Shown here: positions 1 to 10,226 of the stretch, piece after piece
How positions within the stretch are numbered: the stretch's first letter is position 1
How the letters are laid out: each line of letters opens with the position of its first letter
DNA from: Plasmodium brasilianum
Lineage: Eukaryota > Apicomplexa > Aconoidasida > Haemosporida > Plasmodiidae
DNA length: 64,000 nt
Assembly (NCBI RefSeq): GCF_023973825.1
Contig: NC_090127.1
Coordinates: 1,584,001-1,648,000 of the forward strand
Reading direction: 5' to 3'
Program-made: the position numbers and the translations under genes
Notes under the pieces: model-generated
What the model was told of the DNA's origin: nothing
The model's input: the letters and a program-made list of their open reading frames with translations, nothing else
Database searches by the model: none

Positions 1-126
1 CAAATATAAAAATGAAAGAGAGTTTCATATGCCACTGCATGTAGATTTACGCAAGTAAAATTGTACTTCATAATGTATACATTTCTTTATATTATTTAAA
101 GTATAATTGTGCACAAATATGCCTTA

Positions 127-197
127 GGCTACTTGATCTAGTGGTATGATTCTTGCTTCGGGTGCAAGAGGTCCCGGGTTCGATTCCCGGAGTAGCC
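127..197 (+). tRNA. tRNA-Pro (anticodon CGG)
   Basis: The 71-nt sequence folds as a cloverleaf. The acceptor stem GGCTACT (127-133) pairs with AGTAGCC (191-197). The anticodon stem CTTGC/GCAAG encloses the loop TTCGGGT, which gives anticodon CGG and decodes proline CCG. The T-arm is CCGGG-TTCGATT-CCCGG. No intron is seen. It is a G+C-rich island in A+T-rich DNA, as expected for a tRNA. The T-rich stretch needed for RNA polymerase III termination lies just downstream. Confidence 0.95.
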
Positions 198-3100
198 AAA
201 TTTAATATATAATATGTAGTTAAATATAATTTACAATAAACAAAATAAACAAACTTTTAATTATAGAACTTTGAAATAAAAAGGGTAATTTACAAAATAT
301 TGATATTAATTTTTTATTAATTATTGTAAAATGGTGTAGAGAGGAAAGATCAATTACCTTTAAATATTTAACGTATGAATATATATATATATATATATTT
401 ATGGTAATGGGAAATGAACACTACATCCGAATTAAGAATATCTTTAGAAAATTAATAAATAAAATATTTTTTGTTTTATATTGTGTACTCCTAATATAGC
501 TGTTGTTCGCCATCTTATCAAAATTAAGGTATAATTTATAGTATATATATACATAATATTGTTATAATATATATAAGTTTTTAATTAATAAATAAATACA
601 AGAAAACGAACGGAATAAATAATAAATATGGATAGAAAAAATTATTTCGTCTCAAATGGAAGTATTAGAAGAACGCATCAAAAAGAATACTCTGTTTTCT
701 TTAAAATGAAATTTTACTTTTTAGTTCCAAGAATAACAAAATATTACTGATATGGAGGACAAAAAAATAAAGTGGAACTTTATATATAAAAAATATATGT
801 TGTATATGATTTACTTTTATCAAGGATTTTACTATATATAAGAAATTACATTTTGCCTTTTGCTAATTTTTGTAGACACATATACATATGCATAAATGTG
901 TGTGCATCTGTATGCTTGCATACAATTATGACCTTTAAAATAAGGATAAAGGTAACGAATAAAAAAGATGAAATTAATTACTCTTGATTGTTTTTCAATA
1001 TACCCATATTGTATATTCCTCCGTTGTATGTTTACTCTTAAAAAGTAATGTATTTATAGTGTTAGATGAAATAAAAGGAACTATTCATATACCATAACTG
1101 TTTGCAGCAAATATAGCGAATACTACATTAACGCTATTTAAGTTGTCCAGTAAATATATGCTCCTGCACATTTTTGTTCTAGTAACGGAAAGTTGTTAAC
1201 AAAATAATTGAAAGATATGTACAAGTAGGAAAATAAAAGATAATTATAAATATTAATAATTATTAATAATTATTAATAATTACTTTTAATATATATTATT
1301 CATATTATTAATAACTATTAAAAGAATTTTATGTAGACAATACCATTTATAAACGAAAACATGAGCTTTGTTTCCTGTGTGGGGAAAAATAACATAAATG
1401 AAATAGTACACTTGGTAGAAAGGGAGTAGATTAAATTCAGCTTTTAAGAGGGTATTACTTTAATATACTTGTATCTAACCGTATTAAATTAATAGATATA
1501 TATATGGACGTTCTCACATATACATATACATACAAAAGTGCCATAAGGAAAGGCTTTTTCTCATTCATTAGGATGAAAAAAATAAGAAAGAGTTCAATTT
1601 TTTCCTTAAAAATAAAAAACATGTTTAAAATAAAATTATGCTAAAGAATTGTTGTATTAATACGTTCGTAATCTTTTTCCCTTCTATAACCAAAATTTGT
1701 GAAAAATGATTTCCACTTTTATTGTATGTATCTATAAGGTGATCAAAAAAAAAAAATATATAAATCATTTATTCGTAAGTAGCTTACAAAATGTTTTGCA
1801 GTATATTTTAAAATGGACATTTTCAGCCAATGTTTGTCTTACATATTTTTTTTTTTTCCTTTTTTTTTTTTTATATTTTTAATCTTTTACTTTTATTGTT
1901 CTTTATTTAATTAATGAAAAGGAAACATTTATAATTTTAGTTTGTATGGGCATATAAATAATGTACTGTACACATAAAATGAGAATGAAAAAAAAGATGC
2001 TTCTCCACATATAAGTGGTCATAAATTTGTTAAATTATCAAAGTAATTATTTACAAGTTGCACTAATATTCTTTGGTGATGTTCAAAATGTTATGTAACT
2101 CAATATGTTTTAAAATAAACCATTTAAGGAAAACATAAATAATAAAACATAAATAATAAAACATAAATAATGAAACATAAATAATGAAAACATTCTACAA
2201 ACCCTATATGACAAAAAAATAAAATAAAAATAATATTAATAATAACAGATAAAATTCATGTTGAAAATTCAATTCGTAAAAAAAATAAGAGTTACATGAT
2301 ATTTAAGGAGTCCTTTGACTTTGTGTAAGCAACAGTTCAATTATTCGTTATTTTCACTATGTATGTGTATATATATATATATATTTATTTATTTATTTAC
2401 ATGAATGTTTCATATAGGCATTTAATAAAATTCACCATAAATGACAAGAATGAAGAATCAGCGTTAATTTTGAATTTACTTAATTTTATTTCTTAGACGA
2501 TAATTATGATTTGTATGTTTTACAAGATATACATTTTCTTAATATCAGTTATATGCACGTCATAAAAACGTATACACCATTTTTTCATCAATCTCTTTTG
2601 ATCCTATGTCAAATTTAATAAAAAATGTATTTATATTTTGAGAAAAAAAACCTATAAAACCAAGGTATTAAAAAAAAGAAAAGAAAAAGAAATTTCGATA
2701 AAATAACAATAAAAAATTGCACAAAATTAAAAATTATAAAAATGTAGATTTTATTATATAAACATTCGTACATAAAATATGCATATATTAAAACGTACAA
2801 ATTAATTATATATATATAAATACATAAATAACAACGATAAATAATAAAAGTTATGTCAAAAAAATACATAAACGAGAAAAGAGAATGAGAAAAATACTTA
2901 AAATAATCTGCATTATCGCCCATTCATGGTACAGTAATAAAAAATTAAATATATTAATATTATATTTTTCTTATTTATGGTTTATTTCCTTTTTTTTTTT
3001 TCTTTTACAAAATAAAATACATTATCTCTTTAATCAGTTGACATTTTATTTTTACGTACAAAAGGAATTTTTTAATATACGTACGCAAGTACATATATAT

Positions 3101-3317
3101 ACATATATATGTATATAATACATATATTTTGTTTATAATATGCTTCAATATTCGTTATTCTTAATTTTATCCTGTTATATTTTATATCTTGTAATGAACC
3201 TTGTATTCATATTTTAAAAATTTAGTGATAATAGGTTCATATGTATATTATGTATTTTCTATATACGTTTTAATGTACATCATATGTACGTATTTGTGCC
3301 CATACTATGTATTTATG

Positions 3318-3386
3318 TACTACATATGTACGTAATTATGTACTACGTATGTACGTAATTATGTACTTCATATGTACGTAATTATA
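3318..3386. repeat. 23-bp tandem repeat with TACGTA palindromes
   Basis: Three near-identical 23-bp units contain ATGTACGTAATTATGTACT. They differ only at the unit junctions (CATATG or CGTATG). Each unit contains the palindromes GTAC and TACGTA. A less regular copy precedes them from about 3280. The stretch is non-coding. Confidence 0.8.
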
Positions 3387-3807
3387 ACATTTTCATAACT
3401 ATTTAACTCTTTTTATGTACATTATTGGTATTTCCCTTACATTATTCATTTCTTAAATTGCTTGGAAAGTAAGAAAGAAAATACCTTTTAATTTTTTTTT
3501 TTTGTAAATTTATAGCTATTATATATAAAATTTGAATATATACATTTTTAAAGCATCCTACTGTATAATCCTTTACATGTATATCACTTATTTATATATT
3601 TTAACTGAGTCTATAATTATATTCATTATATTAACGTCATTGTTACTATGCATATTTTCTTTGATGATATACAGATGGAGGGTAACATGTGAATACATAA
3701 AATAATATATACACATATATGTAAGTACGTGAAATGGAAGCACAAAATGTTCATACACTAAATTCGTATTAGTGAATTAAGCAGTTTTATGGTTTAATTG
3801 TTTGGTA

Positions 3808-4056
3808 TAATTTTATGGTACAATTTTATGGTACAATTTTATGGTACAATTTTATGGTACAGTTTTATGGTACAATTTTATGGTACAATTTTATGGTACA
3901 GTTTTATGGTACAATTTTATGGTACAATTTTATGGTACATTTTTATAGTACATTTTTATATTACAATTTTATGTTTAATTTTATGTATAAGTTTATGTTT
4001 AATTTTATGTATAAGTTTATTTTTAATTTTATGTATAAGTTTATGTTTAATTTTGT
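3808..4056. repeat. 13-bp minisatellite (TTTTATGGTACAA)n
   Basis: About a dozen copies of TTTTATGGTACAA, with C/G variants of the last bases, run from 3808 to about 3960. They decay into a related 25-bp unit alternating TTTTATGTTTAA and TTTTATGTATAAG up to about 4056. The unit has no stop codon in two frames and 13 is not a multiple of three, so repeat-driven open frames of about 100 codons appear. I treat these as artefacts. It lies about 340 bp upstream of the zuotin-like start codon. Confidence 0.9.
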
Positions 4057-4392
4057 GTGCACATTTTCACTTAAAATCGATGAAAACTATTATTTATAAA
4101 GAATAAAGAAATTCATGAGCACACGTAAACAGATATATGCGGGAACACATATATGTTAACCCGCGCATACATGAACAAATGTATATATTAATGTGCAGGT
4201 AAACATATATACATATATATATGTACACCCTTTTAATGCATACATTAATGGTGTTACATTCCTTTTTAATTTAAATATATACATAAAAGCTGAAGTAATT
4301 TTTTTTTCGAGAAAATAAATTTGGTTATTTTTATTGGCACCATTTAATCAGTCCATTTTCCTTCGTTTAATGTACGTAGTGCAACGAACAAA

Positions 4393-7300
4393 ATGGTTGA
4401 TAATAAATTATCAAATAATGAATTCCAAAAAAAAAATGAAGAAATGCTATGTATAAAAAACATTAATGCAAAAAATGATGTAGAATATGCAAATGAACTT
4501 AGTGTTCTTCCATATGTTTCGGAAAAATACAGTGTAAGCATAAGAAAAAAAAAAATTGAAGCAGCTGGATTTATGTTCTATATTAAATATGAAATTGCAT
4601 TATTAAAAGAAAAAAGGAAAAAGTCAAAAGATAATAATAGATATACGCATATTGATGAAATATTTTTATATAAGGATAAAATAAATTACATAAATGAAAT
4701 TAAAAAGGCGGAAGGCGGTGATAACAACGATAACGGTAATAACAATAACAGTAACAACAACAATAATTGTAGTAACAACTATAATAATAATAATAATAAG
4801 GATGATGGATATATGAAAAATGAAAAAGGAAAAAAACATGATGATACCTACAATGACATGGTAAATGATGACAAAAACAGTAAAAAAAGAAAAGAAAAAG
4901 AAAGTTTAAAAAAAAGCTCAAATTTGGTTAAAAAATGTATAAATAACAATATAAATGTTTATGAAATATTAAGTGTAGATGAATCGGATGATTTAGAAAC
5001 CATTAAATCAACGTATAAAAAATTAATCTTAATATTTCACCCAGATAAGAATAAAGGTACATCTTTTTTAAATGAAAATGAAAAAAAAAAGAAGAGAGAA
5101 AAAAATAATAAAAATGATAATAATACAGACACAAAAAAGGATTTGGTATATTATATGGAAAAGTATAATATAGAAAAATTAACAGAAGAAGAAAAGAAAT
5201 TAATGTTCTTAAAAATTCAAGATTCGTATACTATTTTATCAGATAAAATTTTGAGAAAACAATATGATAGTTCTGTCCCCTTTGATGAATATATACCAAC
5301 ATTAATTGAATTAGAAGAAGCTTCAAATTTTTATGAGTTTCTAAGACCAGTTTTTAAAAGAAATGCAAAATGGTCGGCTAAAAAGCCTGTACCCGATATA
5401 GGAGATGAAAATACACATATAGAAAGTGTAAAATATTTTTATGATTTCTGGTATAATTTTGTTAATTGGAGGGATTTTTCATATCAAAATGAATATGACT
5501 ATGAGGAGGCTGAATGTAGAGAAGAAAGGAGATGGATGGAAAGAGAAAATAAAAAGATTCAGAAAAAAGCCTCAAGAGCCGAAAATTTAAGAATTATCAA
5601 ATTAGTCGATTTAGCTTATAATAATGATCCTAGAATAATTGCTGAAAATAAGAGAATTAAATTAGAAAAACAAAAAAAAAAAGAATTAGCCATGTTAGAA
5701 AAACAGAAGAAAAGAAACGACTCTTTATTAATAAATGAATTAAAAAAAGACAACACAAATACTCAGGTTGTTTCTTCAAAAGAAAAGATTAATAAGGATA
5801 ATAAAGCTGCTTTAAAAATATGGAAACATCATATTAAATCTGTATGTATAACTAAATTATCAAATCTTGTGAATTCTGATTTGATACAGGAAAAATTAGC
5901 TACATTGTCATTTGAAACTTTATGTGAATTTATATATGAAATTTATGTATTCTTAAATTTTAATTTTCAAAAAGGGGATGTATTATCTCCTATTCAAAAG
6001 TTGAATAATAAATCTTCCGACAAATTAAATAATTTTTCATATGCAAAAAAGAGTGCGGTAAATAATGAAAATAATAAAATACCTATTACTAACAGTATAA
6101 ACGGAAATCTGCTTAACAACATAAAGATGAATAACTACGATAATGAGAAGAACAAATTAAACAATGTAAAAAATAATAGTGATATGTGTTATATTGATAC
6201 GATAGATGAAAATGGTATAACTAGTAGTAAAAATGTAACTATGCTGAAACGAGATAATGATAATAAAGAGGAGAATCACAGTGGTTTTAATAGTAGTAGT
6301 ATTGGTAGAGATAATAATAATAATAAGAAGAATGATAATAATAATTTTGATGGTAGTGATATGTACACACATAGTAGTGCGCAGTATTACAGGGATGGTA
6401 ACTCAGGAGTAGATCGAACTGATCGTGGCATATCAAACTTTATTATCAAAAACGAAGAAGAAAAAGAAGAGGAGATAAAGGATAGCAATTTATCGTATTC
6501 GGATAAAACACTAAACAATTTAGAATATAAAAAGGAACATCCGTTTTATGAAAATGATAATTCTAAAACAAACACTGAGGAGAAGAACAATAATGAAAAT
6601 TATAAATATAAAAAAGCTGTTGGAAAAAATAATATCTCTAACAACACAGATGGTATTTATAGTAGTAGTAAAGGTACAGGGTTCATAGGTCATCTAAAAA
6701 GTGTAGAATTAGATGAAAAGAATATAGAAGTGTTAATACAAATATTTAAAAAATATATAAAGGATTTTAATTGTATTATAAAAAAGAGAGAAAAAGTAAA
6801 CACCCAAGAGGGTTGCAATTTAAGAAGCAATATTGAAAGTAATATTTATTCGGAAGGAATGGAGATCAGAAATAATATTATTAAAACAAAACCAGATGTA
6901 GATGAAAAAATGAATGCAGTTAACCATGATTCAAAAGATAATTACGGAAATGTTGAAAAAAAGGACGGTACAAATGATGAAAAAAGGAATAATGAAAATT
7001 TTGAAAAAAACAAAGAATTAGATGTAAATAGCAAATGGACAACGAATGAAATTTCCTTACTTACCAAAGCTCTGAAAGCTTACCCAGGAGGTACCAAAAA
7101 CAGATGGATTCTTATAACAAATACGATAAAAACCAAAAATGTTAAAGAAGTTTTAAAAAAAGCAAAAGAAATGTTTGAGAATGAAACTTTAAAAAATCTG
7201 AGTACAAAAATTGAAGAAACGCCATTTGATCATTTCAAGAATCAGAATAAGGGAGTAATGAAAAAAATTGACGATAACTTAGATAAAAGAGAATCAAAAA

Positions 7301-7581
7301 TCGAAAATGAAGAAGCAAACGCTGAAGAAGAAGTAGAAACAGAAGGAAAAAAATTAAATAATAATATAAATGGAAATAATAATATTGAAGGAAAAAAACC
7401 GTGGACCCACGAAGAACAATTTTTATTAGAAAAAGCTTTAATGAAATATCCTGCATCCATACCAATAAAAGAAAGATTAAGATTAGTTTCTTCTGAAATA
7501 AAAACTAGATCAATTGATGAAGTTATATTTAGAATGAAAACATTAAGAGCTCAGATATTAGCTAAGAAATCTGCAAAATAA
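4393..7581 (+). CDS. Zuotin/DNAJC2-type J-domain protein with two SANT domains
   Basis: This is a single-exon gene of 1062 residues. The J domain begins near residue 187 (VYEILSVDESDDLETIKSTY) with the HPD motif near 216. An insertion of about 45 charged residues separates it from the last J-domain helix (about 280-292). A zuotin-homology region rich in Arg and Lys follows (about 300-470). After a long Asn/Asp/Lys-rich stretch come two SANT/Myb domains, one near 880-930 (SKWTTNEISLLTKAL) and one near 1000-1055 (KPWTHEEQFLLEKALMKYP). J + ZHD + paired SANT is the architecture of animal DNAJC2/MPP11. Yeast Zuo1 lacks the SANT pair. In these families the protein binds ribosomes near the tunnel exit and stimulates an Hsp70 on nascent chains. 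The start is the first ATG after a stretch with in-frame stops. The Hsp70 partner in this organism is not visible here. Confidence 0.93.
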   Translation: MVDNKLSNNEFQKKNEEMLCIKNINAKNDVEYANELSVLPYVSEKYSVSIRKKKIEAAGFMFYIKYEIALLKEKRKKSKDNNRYTHIDEIFLYKDKINYINEIKKAEGGDNNDNGNNNNSNNNNNCSNNYNNNNNKDDGYMKNEKGKKHDDTYNDMVNDDKNSKKRKEKESLKKSSNLVKKCINNNINVYEILSVDESDDLETIKSTYKKLILIFHPDKNKGTSFLNENEKKKKREKNNKNDNNTDTKKDLVYYMEKYNIEKLTEEEKKLMFLKIQDSYTILSDKILRKQYDSSVPFDEYIPTLIELEEASNFYEFLRPVFKRNAKWSAKKPVPDIGDENTHIESVKYFYDFWYNFVNWRDFSYQNEYDYEEAECREERRWMERENKKIQKKASRAENLRIIKLVDLAYNNDPRIIAENKRIKLEKQKKKELAMLEKQKKRNDSLLINELKKDNTNTQVVSSKEKINKDNKAALKIWKHHIKSVCITKLSNLVNSDLIQEKLATLSFETLCEFIYEIYVFLNFNFQKGDVLSPIQKLNNKSSDKLNNFSYAKKSAVNNENNKIPITNSINGNLLNNIKMNNYDNEKNKLNNVKNNSDMCYIDTIDENGITSSKNVTMLKRDNDNKEENHSGFNSSSIGRDNNNNKKNDNNNFDGSDMYTHSSAQYYRDGNSGVDRTDRGISNFIIKNEEEKEEEIKDSNLSYSDKTLNNLEYKKEHPFYENDNSKTNTEEKNNNENYKYKKAVGKNNISNNTDGIYSSSKGTGFIGHLKSVELDEKNIEVLIQIFKKYIKDFNCIIKKREKVNTQEGCNLRSNIESNIYSEGMEIRNNIIKTKPDVDEKMNAVNHDSKDNYGNVEKKDGTNDEKRNNENFEKNKELDVNSKWTTNEISLLTKALKAYPGGTKNRWILITNTIKTKNVKEVLKKAKEMFENETLKNLSTKIEETPFDHFKNQNKGVMKKIDDNLDKRESKIENEEANAEEEVETEGKKLNNNINGNNNIEGKKPWTHEEQFLLEKALMKYPASIPIKERLRLVSSEIKTRSIDEVIFRMKTLRAQILAKKSAK

Positions 7582-8982
7582 GTTTTTTAGGACACTTTAA
7601 AAAGGATTTTATTTTTTTAATATATATTATTTATTATTGTTACTTATCTGCTTTAATAAGCAAACATTTGCGCATATGTATAATTTTTTTTTTAAAATGT
7701 GCATGTTACCATTGTTATTATTAATATTCTGTATGAGGGGAGTTATATAAATATTATGGATAACGTAACCATGTATGACGTAGAAGGGGAAAAAAAAATA
7801 AAAATGATTAATTCGACAAAAACAGTGTGGAATATCTATAAGGTGAATGAGGATAATGTAAAATAACCATGTAAATATTATACATCTTCATAATTGTTAT
7901 TGTAAATGACCAAAAGGGAAAAATTGCACACTTCTGAAATAGCTGAATAGCGAAAGTTGACTACAAGCTCTGATTCATTCTTTATAAATTAAGCATTATA
8001 TATATATATATATATATATATTACATGTGCTTAAATATGTTCATATATATATGTATAATGTGCACGTTTGCGTTGTTATTCATTTTTTTTATCCGAAATG
8101 TATGTTAAAAAATTATACCATTTCTTATTTATTTATTATGAATTACGTGTTTAAACGTTTTGTAAAACTTTTACATGTTTTAAATTTTTATTTATACACC
8201 TTTTATAACTTTTAATTCATATTTAATCTTTCCTTTTTCATTTTTTTTTTTTTTTTTCATATTTTCATAATTAAAATTGTCATATCATATTATAAATTTT
8301 TTTTTTTTTTTTATTAGAACAGAATTTTCATACTTTTTATTAGATATTAAGTTTCAACTTTTTTTTTTTTTTTTTTTTTCAGTTTTAAGTATAATTTGAA
8401 TATTAAAATAAGATAAATTATAAATAAAACAAATTAGATGTTAAAAAGATAGAAAAAAGATACATATAAATATAAATTTAATAACAACAAAAAAAGAAAA
8501 AGAAAAATGTGTACACAAAAGTAAAAAGGGACATATAGGGAAAGACCGTCTTTGTTTTCCATGGAAGAAGGGCGGAAAGAGTCATATTTGTTCAAGGGTT
8601 TGCAGAAAAAAAGAAAAAAAAAAAATAAATAAACAAATAAACAAATATATAAACAATTAGATAAACGAATAAATAAACAAATAAATAAACAAATAAATAA
8701 ACATTTATATAAACAGTTAAATAAGCAGTTAAATAAACAATTAAATAAACAATTAAATAAACAATTAAATAAACAAATAATTAACCAAATGACCAAATAA
8801 ACAACCAAATGACCAAATAAACAACCAAATGACCAAATAAACAACCAAATGACCAAATAAACAACCAAATAAATGACAAAATAAATACATAAATATATAT
8901 AAACATGTATATAATAAATCAAAACAAAATAAAAGCGTGCTCAAATGATGGTACTTAACACATGTATGATACCTTGTCCGTT
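7582..8982. other. Intergenic region between convergent genes
   Basis: The 3' ends of the zuotin-like gene and of the mS38-like gene face each other across 1.4 kb. The region contains (AT)n at about 8000, several poly(T) tracts of 12-17 nt (8240-8390), and the minisatellite described separately. I see no further coding signal. Long open frames around 8434-8986 on the minus strand are created by the repeat. Confidence 0.7.
8624..8882. repeat. AAACAA-type repeat grading into a 20-bp minisatellite
   Basis: The left part is built from 8-12 bp units such as AAATAAAC and AATTAAATAAAC. From about 8783 to 8872 it becomes a clean 20-bp tandem repeat, AAACAACCAAATGACCAAAT, in four to five copies. It is non-coding and lies just downstream of the mS38-like stop codon. 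Confidence 0.9.
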
Positions 8983-9489
8983 TCATCGCTGCTTTTTCAA
9001 ACGATATCTTCGACCTCCTTTATTGTCTCTCATGAATCTTTTATTGATTAGTTTACTCTGTCTTGGTAATTTATATGTTCTGATTTTTTCTTTTGTTGGT
9101 ATCCATGGGATGGTAGATAAGCCCATTCTTTTTTTTTTGTACTTCTTCTTTTGATGTTTCCGTATTTTAAAATATCTTCTTCTCTTTGTACTTATTCTAT
9201 TATTTAATATAAAGCTAAATTTATATTTTAAAAAATGCAGATGTACATCATTAATATGATGATACCCCCCCCAGTGTTCCTTATGAATTATATTACTGTT
9301 AAAACATGGTCTTTTAATGATTAGCATTTCATAGTTAATTTTATAATAATTTTTTAAAAACTGCTGAGAAAATATAAATAGGTTTTCGAAACAGTTTTTC
9401 AACATAATATGAACATAAAGGCGGAAAAAGGAAAATGAGAAGATATAAAATGAAAAGAAAATGAAATGAAATATGTGCACTTTAAGCAA
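8983..9489 (-). CDS. Small basic protein, candidate mitoribosomal mS38 (AURKAIP1/COX24-like)
   Basis: This is an open frame of 168 codons. Met29 (9405) is an alternative start that would give 140 residues. The C-terminal half is strongly basic and contains RRRYFKIRKHQKKKYKKK (about 103-120). This lines up with the RKRRxKMxKHKxKKRRKR signature of the mS38/AURKAIP1/COX24 C-terminal domain (R-R-x-x-K-[M/I]-x-K-H-[K/Q]-x-K-K). In that family the motif lies at or near the C terminus and contacts small-subunit mitochondrial rRNA. Here about 50 further residues follow (GLSTIPWIPTKEK..., ending GGRRYRLKKQR). The hydrophobic and aromatic N terminus could be part of a mitochondrial presequence or untranslated DNA if Met29 is used. 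Coding evidence is composition and the motif. It could instead be another organellar ribosomal or RNA-binding basic protein. Confidence 0.6.
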   Translation of the reverse strand: MLKVHIFHFIFFSFYIFSFSFFRLYVHIMLKNCFENLFIFSQQFLKNYYKINYEMLIIKRPCFNSNIIHKEHWGGYHHINDVHLHFLKYKFSFILNNRISTKRRRYFKIRKHQKKKYKKKRMGLSTIPWIPTKEKIRTYKLPRQSKLINKRFMRDNKGGRRYRLKKQR

Positions 9490-10226
9490 TATATTAATTG
9501 CTTAAAAGAGAATCTATAGTTTTTCGCACTAATTATTATTTCTACATATATATAAATATGTGTGTAACCATTTATTTATTTTTTATTTATTATCATGCCA
9601 CAATATTTGCTTTTCTCAATTAAGAAAATAAAAAATTATTATATATTGATGAAAATATTAACACTTTCTAGTACGTCATAAGTTAATAAATCTTCATAAG
9701 ATGTTTAAAATAGCTGCTTTTATAATTTGTTTTTTTTCTTCAATATTTATACTTTTTTTCCAAGTTTAAATTTTTGAAGCTATCACTGGCTTGTGTGCTT
9801 AATTTTTTATCTTTTGTTTAGTTATTTATCTGCCAGTTTACATATTTTACTTTATTATTAAGGAATGAATTATTTATGCTAAATTTTTTATTTTATTTTA
9901 TTTTTATTTTTTTTATTTTTTTTTATTTTTTTTTTTTGGTGTACAATTTAAATATACACATGTATGATACATTTTTTGAGGAATAAATGGGTATATACTC
10001 ACGTGAGTTATGGAAAAAATTAATTCATCACAACTTAGCTTTTATTAAACCATTGAGTGAGAAATGAACATTTAAAATAATAATTTTTTTTAAAAAAAAT
10101 AAAATAAATTGATATAAAATAAAGAAAAAAAAAAAACTTAAATAAACAAAACAGTAAAACTGTGTACATTTATTTTCAGGTCTACATAAATAGATTCACA
10201 GTGGTACACTTTTCTCATAAATATAT
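9490..10226. other. Intergenic region, nothing recognised
   Basis: About 740 bp of A+T-rich DNA lies between two minus-strand genes, with poly(T)/TTTTATTTT tracts at 9885-9940. It should contain the 3' end of SPO11 and the promoter of the mS38-like gene. No other element was seen. Confidence 0.6.

Larger units (their letters stand above)
198..4392. other. Long intergenic region, no convincing gene
   Basis: About 4.2 kb separates the tRNA from the zuotin-like gene. It holds (AT)n runs (for example 380-400), TAATTAT repeats near 1250-1310, 14-16 bp AAACATAAATAAT-type repeats near 2135-2200, poly(T) tracts, and the two minisatellites listed separately. Reading frames of about 80-100 codons occur but are Phe/Tyr/Ile-rich by composition or lie inside repeats, so none is called. 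A 40-codon frame at 628-750 is mentioned under findings. The last part must include the promoter and 5' UTR of the downstream gene. Confidence 0.7.

Noticed and set aside
2615..3118. Open frames of 102 and 77 codons on opposite strands
   Set aside because: Extremely Phe/Tyr/Ile-rich, as expected from poly(A/T) DNA. No conserved motif or splice context.
3798..4106. Overlapping open frames of 94 and 102 codons
   Set aside because: They are produced by the 13-bp minisatellite, whose unit has no stop in these frames. The peptide is just the repeat translated.
8434..8986. Long minus-strand frames of 162 and 73 codons
   Set aside because: They read through the 20-bp and AAAC-type repeats, giving periodic Cys/Leu/Phe sequence without any domain.
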